64,000 nucleotides of DNA from Gaiellasilicea sp037720595 (GCA_037720595.1 JBBJLW010000011.1:36527-100526), one strand, 5' to 3'. Counted from the first letter of the stretch, positions 36,673-45,504 are shown. Numbers and translations: made by a program. The notes: a model not told the origin generated them from the sequence alone.

Positions 36673-37803
36673 TCAGCGCACGCAGGGGCCGGAGGAGACC
36701 TCGCGCCCCGATTCGGCGAGCGCAGCCCGGACGATCGCCGTCGGGACGCCATAGCCGGAGGGCGAGCCGATCCGGGCAGCGAAGATGGTCGCCTGCACTC
36801 GCCCCTGACCGTCGACCGCCGGACCACCCGAGTTGCCCTGCCTCACGACCCCGCGCAACGTCGTGATCCGCCGCTCGACCGGACCGCGGCCGTAGGCGTC
36901 GTCGGCGAGCACCGATCCGGTCTGCCCGATCCGCCCGGGAGTCGCTGTGAACGGTCCGTTCTCGGGATAGCCGAGAATCGCGACCGCGCTGCCTTCGACG
37001 GGATCGACGAGCGCCAACGGCCGGGCCTCGAGTCCGTCCACGTCAAGCACCGCAACGTCGTTGCGCGGATCGAAGTGGACGACGCGTGCGGGAAGGCCGT
37101 CTCCCTCGCCGTCCTCGACCCGTGCGTCGCGCATTCCGGCGACGACGTGAGCGTTCGTGACGAGCAGGCCGCGTCGCGCGACCCAGGCCGAGCCCTGAAC
37201 ACCGAGCCCGCACGCCGTCCCGGTCACTCGCAGCACGCTCGCTCGAGCGCGATGGACGCCGGGGTCGCGGAGCAGTGCGGGATCCGGCGGCGCGACCCTG
37301 GCCTGCGGCCCGGCGATCCGATCGAGCAGATCGACGCGCGCGATCGCATCGAGCAGCCGTGACGGAGGCACCTGGCGGTTGATCTCGCGCAGGATCCGCG
37401 AGCGCTGCACCTCCTCGCGCAGCTCGGTCTGGCCGGGAACGTGCAGTGCAACGGCTCCCCCCACCCAGACGAGGGCGAGGCCGATCCCAGCGCCGAGCAC
37501 GAGCCCGCCCATCGTGTCGAGCGCACGCAGCGGCGGTAGCGCGAGCAGCGACGAGCGAACCGCGCCGCCGGCCATACCCGCCGCGCTTCGGAGGAGCGTG
37601 CCGAGCACCACCGCCCCCGCAAGCGAGACGAGCGGGGTATACGCCGAGTCCCCGGAGAGGAGCTCCGGCGCGAGCTTCGCGCCCGCATATGCGCCGGCGA
37701 CGATCCCCACGAGCGCGAACGCCCCGACGACCAGGCCGCGGCGCAACCCGTTCAGGGCCGTCACTGCGATAACGGCAACGGCGATCCAGTCGACGGTCGT
37801 CAC
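36673..37803 (-). CDS. MarP-like membrane serine protease (CvpA plus trypsin domain)
   Basis: 376 residues. Residues 1-130 contain four membrane helices in the CvpA/colicin V production fold (W-I-A-V-A-V-I-A-V-T-A-L-N-G at the start). A periplasmic trypsin-like domain follows (190-376) with the triad His in V-T-N-A-H-V-V near 216, Asp in R-N-D-V-A-V-L-D near 250 and Ser in Q-G-N-S-G-G-P near 322. Two cysteines (near 199 and the C-terminal G-P-C-V-R) may form the disulfide known in MarP of Mycobacterium tuberculosis, which protects against acid and oxidative stress. Convergent with the metH/metF fusion. Confidence 0.92.
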   Translation of the reverse strand: MTTVDWIAVAVIAVTALNGLRRGLVVGAFALVGIVAGAYAGAKLAPELLSGDSAYTPLVSLAGAVVLGTLLRSAAGMAGGAVRSSLLALPPLRALDTMGGLVLGAGIGLALVWVGGAVALHVPGQTELREEVQRSRILREINRQVPPSRLLDAIARVDLLDRIAGPQARVAPPDPALLRDPGVHRARASVLRVTGTACGLGVQGSAWVARRGLLVTNAHVVAGMRDARVEDGEGDGLPARVVHFDPRNDVAVLDVDGLEARPLALVDPVEGSAVAILGYPENGPFTATPGRIGQTGSVLADDAYGRGPVERRITTLRGVVRQGNSGGPAVDGQGRVQATIFAARIGSPSGYGVPTAIVRAALAESGREVSSGPCVR

Positions 37804-37855
37804 ACTGCTCCGTTCCCCTGCCCGCCGGCCGTTCCTTCGCCGGCGCCGTCCGACC

Positions 37856-38284
37856 TTAGGCGCGGGCGAGCGCCTTCTTGGCGAGCGCCTTGATCGTGGC
37901 GAGCGTGATCCCGCTGTTCGCGTAGAGCGGTCCGATCTGGATCATCGCCTTGGCCGAGCGGGCGACGATGATCTGACCGTCGGTGACGGCGGCGGCCCCG
38001 ACCCCGGCGAGCGGCGTCTTCTTCTTCATCAGCGCCAGGTACTGCTTGTAGCGGACGACCGCGTTGTCGCTCGCGGCCGTGAGCGAGATTCCCTTGCTGA
38101 AGAGGCGCGTGTCCTTGCCCGTCCAGTTGCAGAAGACCGCGCCCGTCGAGGCCTTGCCACCCTGCACGGAAAGGAGCGGCTCCTTGATCGCGGCGACGAC
38201 CTCGGCGCGCGTCAGGAGCGCGCAGCCGTTCGTCGCGCGGACGCCCCCATCAGCGACCCCCGCACCGGCGACCGCGATCGCCAC
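37856..38284 (-). CDS. Small secreted protein, unknown function
   Basis: About 142 residues as drawn from GTG 38284. The frame is open further upstream and would add R-A-R-G-S-A-R-L-V-L-G-V-A before it, making a better signal peptide, but I see no ATG/GTG/TTG start there. After the signal come two likely disulfide cysteines (C-A-L-L-T near 21 and F-C-N-W near 52) and L-T-R-A-E-V-V-A-A-I near 24, which resembles DUF3558-like secreted proteins of actinobacteria. It is the last chromosomal gene before the tRNA-Asp. Confidence 0.65.
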   Translation of the reverse strand: MAIAVAGAGVADGGVRATNGCALLTRAEVVAAIKEPLLSVQGGKASTGAVFCNWTGKDTRLFSKGISLTAASDNAVVRYKQYLALMKKKTPLAGVGAAAVTDGQIIVARSAKAMIQIGPLYANSGITLATIKALAKKALARA

Positions 38285-38399
38285 GGCGACCCCCAGAACA
38301 AGACGAGCAGACCCCCTCGCCCGCAGCGTACACGGCTGCCCGGCCGCTGTCCCACGGCGGAACGCGCCCGCGGGCGTCTGGCTACACTGTCGCCGCCCT

Positions 38400-38473
<74 letters not shown>

Positions 38474-38476
38474 CTC

Positions 38477-38504
38477 CGAAACCGCCTGCAAATAGGCAGT
38501 TTCG
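38477..38504 (+). terminator. tRNA-Asp terminator-like hairpin, version 1
   Basis: CGAAAC-C-GCCT pairs with AGGC-A-GTTTCG around loop GCAAAT, three bases after the tRNA. Four further versions with different stems but the same loop core follow the other tRNA 3' copies. Confidence 0.75.
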
Positions 38505-38535
38505 TTCTCGAGAGTCTGCGGCGACAGTGGCGGTG

Positions 38536-38559
38536 TGCGTACCAAATGCGTACACGCCG
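38536..38559. promoter_or_regulatory. Left arm-type sites of island I1
   Basis: TGCGTAC at 38536-38542 and 38547-38553, spaced 11 bp, the second extended to TGCGTACACGCCG. The same pair, with the same spacing and the same extension, occurs at 47595-47618 near the right end. Direct repeats one helical turn apart at both ends are the expected form of integrase arm-binding sites. Confidence 0.7.
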
Positions 38560-38597
38560 CCGCTCGGGTGCAGCGCCGACCGCCGGAGCCGTCCGTC

Positions 38598-39575
38598 ATG
38601 AACGGCTTCACGAAGGTCCCGAATGAGCTCCTGCGCGACACCTCGCTCTCCATGGGCGCGCGCCTGACGTGGATCGCGCTGAAGTCTCATGCGTGGCAGG
38701 GCGCGGAGTGCTGGCCGGGTCAGGAGACGCTTGCACGTGAGGTCGGTGTCGCGAGCCGCCGGAGTGTCTTCACCTACCTGACGGAGCTCGAGAGGGCCGG
38801 CCTCGTGAAGAAGCGGAGAGGCGGGAATGGCAAGTCGAATCACTACGTGCTGACCGAGACCAGATGGGAAGCCACGTGCCCATCTGCTGACGCTCAGATG
38901 GGCAACCACGCTCCCATGCAGATGGGAAGCCACGTTCCCACTAAGAAGACTCAGGTGAAGAAGACTCAAAGAACAGCTCCGCAGGGTCGTGCCGCGCACG
39001 ACCACGCCTCGACACCTGCGAAGAAGCTCGTGACCGACTTCGTGAACAGCGCACGTGCGGAGGGTCTGGATCCCAAGCGTGACCTGATCGGTCGGGTGGG
39101 CCGAGAGATCCGGCAGAAGCTCGATGCCGGCGACTCAACCGACTCTGTGAGAGAGGACGTCGACTGGGTGGTAACCGAGCTGCTCGAAGCCGGCGAGTCA
39201 GAGGACAGCGGGCACACCGCGCTCCGGGCGGTCTTCGGCTACACGCCCGGGCGTGACTTCAAGCCGACCGCACGAGTGCCGCGACGCTGGAAGAGAGACG
39301 TCGGCTTGACAGCCGACGACATATGGGCGCAGGCGCTCGAAGCGGAGGCGAACGAGATCCACCCGGAGCGACTTCAGCGAGCCGAGCCGCCGATCGTGGA
39401 GCGTCATCACGCTGGCTTCCCTGCGCCGCCGGCGCCACGAAAGGGCCGGCCGATCACGGAGTGCATGTCCTGCGACGAGCTCAGGCCGCTCGAGGAGCTC
39501 GGCAGCCGGTGGCTCTGCGACGAGTGCCGCGACGCTCCTGCAGTCGTCGATAGCAGAGCGGCACAGGCGAGCTAG
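38598..39575 (+). CDS. Helix-turn-helix replication/regulatory protein of phage type
   Basis: 325 residues from ATG 38598. The N-terminal 90 residues form a winged-helix domain of the type found in phage replication initiators: FTKVPNELLRDTSLSMGARL near 3-22 and LAREVGVASRRSVFTYLTEL near 46-65. Residues 95-135 are low-complexity with a near-repeat (A-Q-M-G-N-H-A-P-M-Q-M-G-S-H-V-P). The C-terminus has two C-x-x-C pairs (ECMSCDEL and W-L-C-D-E-C) that form a zinc ribbon. As the first gene of the island it may start replication or regulate the element. The stop overlaps the HNH gene by one base. Confidence 0.75.
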   Translation: MNGFTKVPNELLRDTSLSMGARLTWIALKSHAWQGAECWPGQETLAREVGVASRRSVFTYLTELERAGLVKKRRGGNGKSNHYVLTETRWEATCPSADAQMGNHAPMQMGSHVPTKKTQVKKTQRTAPQGRAAHDHASTPAKKLVTDFVNSARAEGLDPKRDLIGRVGREIRQKLDAGDSTDSVREDVDWVVTELLEAGESEDSGHTALRAVFGYTPGRDFKPTARVPRRWKRDVGLTADDIWAQALEAEANEIHPERLQRAEPPIVERHHAGFPAPPAPRKGRPITECMSCDELRPLEELGSRWLCDECRDAPAVVDSRAAQAS

Positions 39576-39895
39576 TGGCTGCCCTGCGTCCCTGCTTGCG
39601 CTGCGGGAAGCTCGTGCGCGGTGCCTCCTACTGCGCCCGCCATGTGCCCGCCAAACGTCCGTCTCCGAGCTCGAGCGACCGGCTGGCCCCCGCGGCGCGG
39701 AAGCGTGCGAAGCAGAGGGCGGGGTTCCGGTGCGAGGACTGCGGCCAGCCCGGGACCCCCGACAATCCACTCGAGGTCGACGCGGTCGTCCCCGTCGCCG
39801 AGGGCGGCGACCACTCGGACGGGAACGTGCGCGTCCGCTGCCGTCGCTGCCACCGGGCCAAGACCAAGCGCGACGCGGCTCGACGGCGGAACTGA
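39575..39895 (+). CDS. HNH endonuclease
   Basis: 106 residues, GTG start overlapping the previous stop. Two parts: a small N-terminal zinc knuckle (C-L-R-C-G-K-L...Y-C-A-R-H) and an HNH domain with C-E-D-C-G near 51, V-D-A-V-V-P-V-A-E-G-G near 67-77, H-S-D-G-N-V-R-V near 79-86 and C-R-R-C-H-R-A-K-T near 88. The first H of the HNH (usually V-D-H-V) is replaced by A (V-D-A-V), which may weaken catalysis. Phage HNH proteins next to terminase genes often help genome packaging. Confidence 0.82.
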   Translation: MAALRPCLRCGKLVRGASYCARHVPAKRPSPSSSDRLAPAARKRAKQRAGFRCEDCGQPGTPDNPLEVDAVVPVAEGGDHSDGNVRVRCRRCHRAKTKRDAARRRN

Positions 39896-40157
39896 TCGAG
39901 TCATGCTGACTTGGCAGGAGGTCGCCCTCGGCGCTCGGCCCGGCGTAGAATCCGAGCGCGTGCGCAACGACCTCGACCTCGGTGCTCGCCTGGATCGCGC
40001 TCGACGAGGCCTGGCTCGCCTGGCGACGACGGCGGTCGACGAGCGCCTGACCACGGCGCGATTCTTTGAGGACGCGGCTTGTACCCCCCCTCTCCCCTGT
40101 TTCGCGCAAAAACGGCGGCGACCGCGGCGCGCGCTAGTCGGTTAGGGTCCGCGTGCA
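39896..40157. other. Gap with a possible short reading frame, no recognised gene
   Basis: An ATG at 39904 opens an 80-codon frame (M-L-T-W-Q-E-V-A-L-G...) ending at 40145. I cannot match it to a family, and the position next to HNH and terminase would suit a small phage gene. A C-run at 40084-40090 lies within it. I leave it unannotated as a gene. Confidence 0.3.
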
Positions 40158-40391
40158 TTGAGTGAGATCCCGAATGAGAACCGAGTACGAAACTGGGTTG
40201 CGGAGACCCTCGACGAGGGCGGCGTGGTTGGGCTTGAACGTCCCGAGGGAGAGACGGAGATCGAGATGCGGGTGCTCGACGATGTGGCTCATCTTTCGCG
40301 CATCGTCGCCAGGCTCGGGTCCGAGATCGACCGTCTGGCAGCAGAGCTCGACGCCCTGAGGGGCGGCAGTCCGGCGCCGAACGGCGACTAG
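40158..40391 (+). CDS. Small coiled-coil protein, unknown
   Basis: 77 residues from TTG 40158. The first half is acidic (E-T-L-D-E-G-G-V-V-G-L-E-R-P); residues 40-68 form an amphipathic helix (V-L-D-D-V-A-H-L-S-R-I-V-A-R-L, then EIDRLAAELDAL). Its position between the HNH nuclease and the terminase is where a small terminase subunit could lie, but I see no HTH and do not assign that role. The start codon is uncertain. Confidence 0.5.
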   Translation: MSEIPNENRVRNWVAETLDEGGVVGLERPEGETEIEMRVLDDVAHLSRIVARLGSEIDRLAAELDALRGGSPAPNGD

Positions 40392-40400
40392 TACGAGCTG

Positions 40401-41735
40401 TCAGAGCCAGCCGAGTAGTCGCGCGGGCTCCGCTTCGTGCTGGGCGCGGTCGACGGCGATCGCAAGCGCGACGGTGGCGTCGATCTGGGCGTCGTGGGTG
40501 CTCTTGTCGAGTCGCCAGCCGCGCCCGGTGCGCTTCGCGACGGCGAGGGCGACTTGACGGTCGAGCTCGGGATCCCCGCGGTGACGGAGGCGTTGCTCGA
40601 CGATCGCGGCGTGGAGGCCCTCGCTGGCGACGGTCATCCGGGCGTGTGACTGGGGGAACGCGACCATCGTAAGCCCGTCGTCGCGCTCGAGCCGGAGGGC
40701 TTCGCTCTGAAATCTCCAGGCGTCGTAGGCGACCTCGCGGACGGTGTAGCGGCGGGCGAGCTCCCGGATCGCGTCAGGGACGCGGAGGACGGCGTCGTCG
40801 CCCTGCCAGACCTGGACGGCGGCGACACGGAGGTCGGGGGTGACCGCGACGAGAGCGGTGGAGGCGCGGCTGCCGCCGACGTCGACCGCGAGGACGACCT
40901 CCTCGTGATCGTCGACGGTGTAGTCGGCGCGGCAGGCGCTCCAAGCTCCGGGTGGGAGCCAGGCGCCCTCGCCGGCCCCGGTAACGCAGGCATGAAACTG
41001 CAGGAAGACGCTGCGGGGGAGGGCGAGCCTCTGTTCGGCGAGAACGGCGGCGCTGATCCAGCTCGCCGGGTTGCAGCGGGCGACGAGCCGGTCGTCCTCG
41101 AGGTCGTCCTCGGCGGTCAGCGACCATTCGAGGAGACGCAGGCCGGGGGCGCGCGCATCGGTGAAGACGCCGTGCCGCTCGACGAGGCCGGCGAGGGCGC
41201 GGGCGCGGAGTCTCCCGAGCGGCGTGTCGGCGCTGCGGGCGGCGGTGGAGAGGACGAGCAGGCGGGCGTCGGGGCGCTTGACGAGCGCCGTCCGCTGCGC
41301 TTCGTAGAGGCCGCCGCTCTTGTGCGCCCAGAGCTCATCGATCACGCTCAGTGAGGGTGTGGGGCCGTGGGCGAGGCCACCGTCGGAGGCGACCACGCGC
41401 AGATTGCCACCCGGGACGCGGAGCTCGAGGTGACGGACGGTGACCTGACCCGCGAGCGCGGGGTGGATCGCGATCTCGCGAGCGAGCTCGAAGACGACGC
41501 GTGCCTGCTCCCGGGATCCCGCCCCGACGACGACGCTAGGCCGCTCGACTGTGACGAGGTGATGCACCGCGAGGGCGGCTGCGAGGCTTGATTTGGCGTT
41601 TCCGCGGGGGAGGACGGCGCAGAGCTCGCGCTCGGGCCCGAAGGCGGCGGCGGCGATCTTGCGTTGGAACGGCTCGAGCGGCCGGCCGATCAGGGCGCTG
41701 AAGCGGCCGAACGCGCGCGCGGAGAGCTTCGCCAT
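40401..41735 (-). CDS. Phage terminase large subunit
   Basis: 444 residues. The N-terminal ATPase has a Walker-A-like L-P-R-G-N-A-K-S-S near 42 and a Walker B S-V-I-D-E-L-W-A-H near 128 (D-E pair). The C-terminal RNase-H-like nuclease has V-L-A-V-D-V-G-G-S near 282 and other acidic residues further on (D-A-W-R-F near 345, D-A-Q-I-D near 423). It packages DNA into capsids. Unusually, it is on the opposite strand to the portal and capsid genes, with which terminase is normally co-transcribed; a 106-bp divergent promoter region separates them. Confidence 0.88.
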   Translation of the reverse strand: MAKLSARAFGRFSALIGRPLEPFQRKIAAAAFGPERELCAVLPRGNAKSSLAAALAVHHLVTVERPSVVVGAGSREQARVVFELAREIAIHPALAGQVTVRHLELRVPGGNLRVVASDGGLAHGPTPSLSVIDELWAHKSGGLYEAQRTALVKRPDARLLVLSTAARSADTPLGRLRARALAGLVERHGVFTDARAPGLRLLEWSLTAEDDLEDDRLVARCNPASWISAAVLAEQRLALPRSVFLQFHACVTGAGEGAWLPPGAWSACRADYTVDDHEEVVLAVDVGGSRASTALVAVTPDLRVAAVQVWQGDDAVLRVPDAIRELARRYTVREVAYDAWRFQSEALRLERDDGLTMVAFPQSHARMTVASEGLHAAIVEQRLRHRGDPELDRQVALAVAKRTGRGWRLDKSTHDAQIDATVALAIAVDRAQHEAEPARLLGWL

Positions 41736-41773
41736 AACCGGATCGTATTCGCGACGATAAAGCGAACAGCATA

Positions 41774-41792
41774 CGCTCTCGGATAGAGAGCG
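41774..41792. promoter_or_regulatory. Inverted repeat between divergent terminase and portal genes
   Basis: CGCTCTC-GGATA-GAGAGCG is a perfect 7-bp palindrome in the 106-bp divergent gap. A second one, TTCGC...GCGAA, lies at 41748-41766. They are candidate operators coordinating the two packaging transcripts. Confidence 0.45.
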
Positions 41793-41841
41793 AACAAAGT
41801 TAGACCGACATTGCGTGTGTCTATTCCGGCAGGATTCCGGT

Positions 41842-43041
41842 ATGGACGGAACAATCGAGCGGCGCGGCTGGTTCGGCTTGCGCCGGCGGGAGGGCGAGGA
41901 GCGCGCGCTGCCCCGCCAGAACCTCCGAGGCCTGATGCTGGGCGGGACCTCGCTTTCGGGTGTCCCGGTGAGCGAGCGGTCGGCGCTACAGCTCGTGGAC
42001 GTCCTCGCCTGCGTGCGGCTCCTGGCAGAGACGGCCTCGACGCTGCCGCTGATCGCCTACAGGCGGCGCTCAGAGGGCCGTGAGCGGCTCTCGGGCGGCC
42101 GGCTGGCTGATCTGCTCACCCATCCCGCTCCGGCGCTCACACAGGCTGCGCTCGTCGGGCAGCTTGTCGCCTCGCTCGCCACCCGCGGCAACGGCTTCCT
42201 CGGCAAGTATCGCAACGGCGAGGGGGAGATCGAGCAGCTCGGCGTCCTCCCGGCCGAACGGGTCACGGTCGAGCTCAAGGCCGGGATCCCGCTCTACACC
42301 CTCGCCCACGCGGACGGCCGTCAGACGACGCATACGACCGCCGACGTCCTCCACGTCAGGATGCCGCTGACCCTCGACGGGGTCCTCGGGCTCTCGCCGA
42401 TCGCGCAGGCGAGGGAGGCGCTCGGCTTGGCGCGCTCGCTCGGCGAGCAGGCCTCGGCGCTGATCGCGAACGAGAGCGCCCCGCTCGGCATCTTGAGCGT
42501 CCCCAGCGGGCCCGCGCAGGAAGACTTGATGGAGAACTTGCGTTCCGGTTTTGAGATGCGGCACAGGGGCCCCCGCAACGCTGGGAGGGTTGCCGTTTTG
42601 AGTGGCGATGTCCAGTTTTCGGCGATCTCGATCACGCCGCACGACGCCGAGTTCGTCGAGCAGCGCCGGCTCAGCACCGCCGAGATCGCGCGCCTGTTCC
42701 GCGTCCCACCCTGGATGATCGGGGCCGAGAGCGGCGACTCGCTCACATATTCCAACACGGAATCCCAGGGCCGGGCATTTTTGACGTACACGCTCGCCCC
42801 GTACCTGACGGCCGTCGAGCAGGCCGTCTCGAACGACCTCGACCTCTGCGCCCCACCCGTCTACGTCGAGTTCTTGCGGGACGCGATCCTGCAGGCCGAC
42901 ACGCTGACCCGAGCGCAGGTCTACACGCTCGCGCTCGATCCGGTCACGGGCTGGCTTCGCCGCGACGAGGTCCGCCAGCTCGAGAACGCCCCGCCCGAAA
43001 CAGACGCGCAACGCCCCGAGCCGCTGGCGGTGCCGGCATGA
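41842..43041 (+). CDS. HK97-family phage portal protein
   Basis: 399 residues from ATG 41842. Typical portal features: SALQLVDVLACVRLLAETAS near 51-70, TRGNGFLGKYRNGEGEIEQL near 115-134, L-H-V-R-M-P-L-T-L-D-G near 170-180, and IARLFRVPPWMIGAESGD near 285-302. The protein forms the dodecameric entry ring of HK97-type capsids. Its stop overlaps the next gene by 4 bases, so portal, protease-capsid and connector are translationally coupled. Confidence 0.93.
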   Translation: MDGTIERRGWFGLRRREGEERALPRQNLRGLMLGGTSLSGVPVSERSALQLVDVLACVRLLAETASTLPLIAYRRRSEGRERLSGGRLADLLTHPAPALTQAALVGQLVASLATRGNGFLGKYRNGEGEIEQLGVLPAERVTVELKAGIPLYTLAHADGRQTTHTTADVLHVRMPLTLDGVLGLSPIAQAREALGLARSLGEQASALIANESAPLGILSVPSGPAQEDLMENLRSGFEMRHRGPRNAGRVAVLSGDVQFSAISITPHDAEFVEQRRLSTAEIARLFRVPPWMIGAESGDSLTYSNTESQGRAFLTYTLAPYLTAVEQAVSNDLDLCAPPVYVEFLRDAILQADTLTRAQVYTLALDPVTGWLRRDEVRQLENAPPETDAQRPEPLAVPA

Positions 43042-44816
43042 CCCAGCTCGAGCAGCGGCGCCGCTCCTGGGTCGCCGAGCAGGGCGGATTACCCGAGTTC
43101 ATCAAGCGGGTCGCCGAGCACCTGCAAGCCAAAGGCATGGGCCAGGGGCACGCGATCGCCGTGGCCGTGAACGCCTGCCGGCGCATGTGCAGCGACCCAG
43201 ACGGCTCGAACTGGCCGGGACCACAGGACGTCAACCCGAAGTCGCGGGCCGAGGCGTGCGCCGCGATCGCTCGCTGGGAGCAGATGCGTGCAGCCGCGCG
43301 CCTGAAGTCCGGAAGGAGAACCCTGGAGATGGAGTACGAGCTCGAAGATCGAACGGTCGACGTCGATGTTGCCGACCTCGACACCCGTGGGCGCACGCTC
43401 GTCGGCTACGCCTCGGTCTACAACGTCCTCTCGCACGACCTGGGCGGCTTCAAGGAGCAGATCGCCCCGGGCGCGTTCGCGGACGTCCTCAGCGCCGACG
43501 TGCGCTGCCTGCTCAACCACTCCCCGAACGACGTCCTCGGGCGCACCCGCGCCGGCACCCTGCGCCTCTTTGACGAGGAGCGCGGGCTCCGGTTCGAGTG
43601 TGACCTCCCCAGCTCACCGCTCGGCGAGAACGTCCGGGAGGCAGTCAAGCGCGGCGACGTCGACGGCGCATCGTTCCGGTTCAAGGTCGCAGCCGACGCC
43701 TGGGACGACAACCACACGACCCGCACGGTCACGAAGATCGCGGAGCTCCACGACGTCACCGTCGCCACCTACGGCGCCTACCCGGACGCCTCGATCGAGC
43801 TCCGCACTCGCCCTGACCCATCCGAACACGAGGAGGAACACGAAGTGGAAACCGAAGCCCGCACGGGCAGCGGGCTGACGGTCGAGGACCGCAGCGCCGC
43901 ACCCGAGCATCAGATCGAGAGCCGGACCCTGCTTGGCGCGTTCCGGCGGGCCGGCTGGGAGCCGGGCAGACGCGCCGAGGTCGCCTGGCAGGACTTCGCG
44001 GGCGCGTCCGAGTCGCGCGCGCTCACCTGGACAGGCAGCGTGGACAGCGTCGGCATGTTCCAGGACGCGGCGGGACCGTTCGGCGCTGATCGCCGCTACG
44101 CCTGGCCCGCGTTCCCGCAGACGCCCGTCGAGCCGGGCGTCACCTCGGTCCAGGTGCTAACCCAGACCGCCCGGACGTTGCCGGCGGCGGCGACCGTCGT
44201 CCGCGCGGTCGACGCGGTCACGAACAAGCCGGAGGCAGGCTCGACGCTCACCCTCGTCCCGACCGCAATGAAGCAGCTCGCCGCCGTCCAGACCGGCGTA
44301 CCGAACGTCATGCTCGAGCAGGACCGGATCGAGAGCGTGATCGGGACCGACCTGCGCCTCTCGATCAACGAGGGCCTCGACAAGCTGATCCTGGACGCGA
44401 TCGCCGGCTCGGGGTTCCAGGCCCCCGGCACCGATCCGCTCCTCGTCTCGATCCGCAAGGCCATGACGACGATCTACGCGAACGGCTACAACCCGAACCT
44501 GTTGATCCTGACCCCGGCCGCCTCCGAGGCGCTCGACGTTCTCCAGACGGTCGGGAGCGAAAAGCTGTACGTGTTCGGCGCCGGCCGCTTCGCCCCCGGC
44601 GAGCTCTTTGGGATGAGCGTCCGCGTCTCGAAGACGATCGCAGCCCCCGCCGTCGTCGATTCGAGCGCGCTCGGCAGGCTCTACGTCAGCCCGATCAGCC
44701 TCGCCTCGTTCGAGGAGAACGCCGGCCGCACGAACACGACGCTCGTGCGGATGGAGGGAAACGGCGTCTTCGGCGTCGAACGGCAGAACGCGGCCGTCCG
44801 GATCGCGGCCGCCTAA
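43038..44816 (+). CDS. Fused HK97 prohead protease - major capsid protein
   Basis: 592 residues. Residues 1-90 are a small extra domain (F-I-K-R-V-A-E-H-L, then QGHAIAVAVNACRRMC). Residues 95-255 are the S78 prohead protease: R-T-L-V-G-Y-A-S-V-Y-N near 120-130, a His in L-L-N-H-S-P near 158, and the catalytic serine in V-D-G-A-S-F-R-F near 210. Residues 300-592 are an HK97 capsid fold with GSEKLYVFGAGRFAPGELFG near 510-529 and a C-terminal RMEGNGVFGVERQNAAV. In most phages the protease and capsid are separate genes; here one frame continues through both, so the protease would release the capsid by cleavage. Confidence 0.9.
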   Translation: MTQLEQRRRSWVAEQGGLPEFIKRVAEHLQAKGMGQGHAIAVAVNACRRMCSDPDGSNWPGPQDVNPKSRAEACAAIARWEQMRAAARLKSGRRTLEMEYELEDRTVDVDVADLDTRGRTLVGYASVYNVLSHDLGGFKEQIAPGAFADVLSADVRCLLNHSPNDVLGRTRAGTLRLFDEERGLRFECDLPSSPLGENVREAVKRGDVDGASFRFKVAADAWDDNHTTRTVTKIAELHDVTVATYGAYPDASIELRTRPDPSEHEEEHEVETEARTGSGLTVEDRSAAPEHQIESRTLLGAFRRAGWEPGRRAEVAWQDFAGASESRALTWTGSVDSVGMFQDAAGPFGADRRYAWPAFPQTPVEPGVTSVQVLTQTARTLPAAATVVRAVDAVTNKPEAGSTLTLVPTAMKQLAAVQTGVPNVMLEQDRIESVIGTDLRLSINEGLDKLILDAIAGSGFQAPGTDPLLVSIRKAMTTIYANGYNPNLLILTPAASEALDVLQTVGSEKLYVFGAGRFAPGELFGMSVRVSKTIAAPAVVDSSALGRLYVSPISLASFEENAGRTNTTLVRMEGNGVFGVERQNAAVRIAAA

Positions 44817-45223
44817 TGGCCTACGCGACCCCCCAGGAGCTCCTCGAGTACCTGCTCGATAACGACGAGGTCGTCGCCCCCGACGCGGAGGCGGTCGGGC
44901 GGCTGCTCGGGCGCGCCGAGGGCGACGTCGACCGGGCCGTCGGCCCGTGGCCTGTGCTCTCGACCGGCCGGAAGTTCGATCCGCCGGCGCTCGACCTCGT
45001 CCAACGGGCCGCGCTCTCCCGCGCGTGCTGCGCGGCCTGCGAGTTTCGTCTCCAGCTCGGCGAGAGTGGGCTCGTCGGGGACGACGACTACGCACCGGAG
45101 GGCGTCCAGGTGATCCGGCGCGGCGGCCGCACGAGCCCGAAGATGCTCGAGGAGCTCAGCGGCAGCGGCCTCGTCCGCCGCTCTGGAACCGTCGTCACGC
45201 CGGTCGTCGTGGTCCTACCGTGA
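44816..45223 (+). CDS. Phage head-tail connector / head completion protein
   Basis: 135 residues; its ATG overlaps the capsid stop (TAATG). Starts YATPQELLEYLLDNDEV, then G-R-L-L-G-R-A-E-G-D-V-D-R-A-V-G-P near 29-45, the helical pattern of gp6-like/gp15-like connector proteins. A cysteine pair (S-R-A-C-C-A-A-C) lies near 68. It seals the capsid after packaging. No tail genes follow, so it may serve to dock onto tails made by a helper phage. Confidence 0.72.
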   Translation: MAYATPQELLEYLLDNDEVVAPDAEAVGRLLGRAEGDVDRAVGPWPVLSTGRKFDPPALDLVQRAALSRACCAACEFRLQLGESGLVGDDDYAPEGVQVIRRGGRTSPKMLEELSGSGLVRRSGTVVTPVVVVLP

Positions 45224-45504
45224 CGGACGCGCTCGACTTCTGCTCGGTCCTCTACGGGCTCCTGAGCGAGGGGGTCGACCTCGACGATGCCGTTGACGAG
45301 GCGCTCAACAGAGTCGGGGAGCCGCGCGAGCGGGTGGGCCTCGAGCGGCAGGTCTTCGTGCTTGCCACTCGCCGGCTGACGCTCGAGCGGCTGCTCGCTC
45401 GAGAGGAAAGACTCGCGCGCGCAGCCCGGACCGGCCCCACCTCCGAGCTGCTCCGGGCGCGCGCGCGGGTAACCGCGGCCCGCGAACGGTTGGCGGCTTC
45501 GTGA
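45220..45504 (+). CDS. Small helical phage protein, unknown
   Basis: 94 residues from the GTG overlapping the connector stop by 4 bases. Mostly helical and charged: D-A-L-D-F-C-S-V-L-Y-G-L-L at the start, then L-T-L-E-R-L-L-A-R-E-E-R-L-A-R near 53-67 and a C-terminal R-V-T-A-A-R-E-R-L. No family recognised. Position suggests a role with the structural module. Confidence 0.65.
   Translation: MTDALDFCSVLYGLLSEGVDLDDAVDEALNRVGEPRERVGLERQVFVLATRRLTLERLLAREERLARAARTGPTSELLRARARVTAARERLAAS

Noticed and set aside
41815..41841. Earlier start for the portal gene at TTG 41815
   Set aside because: The nine extra residues are not portal-like and the ATG at 41842 fits the family N-terminus.
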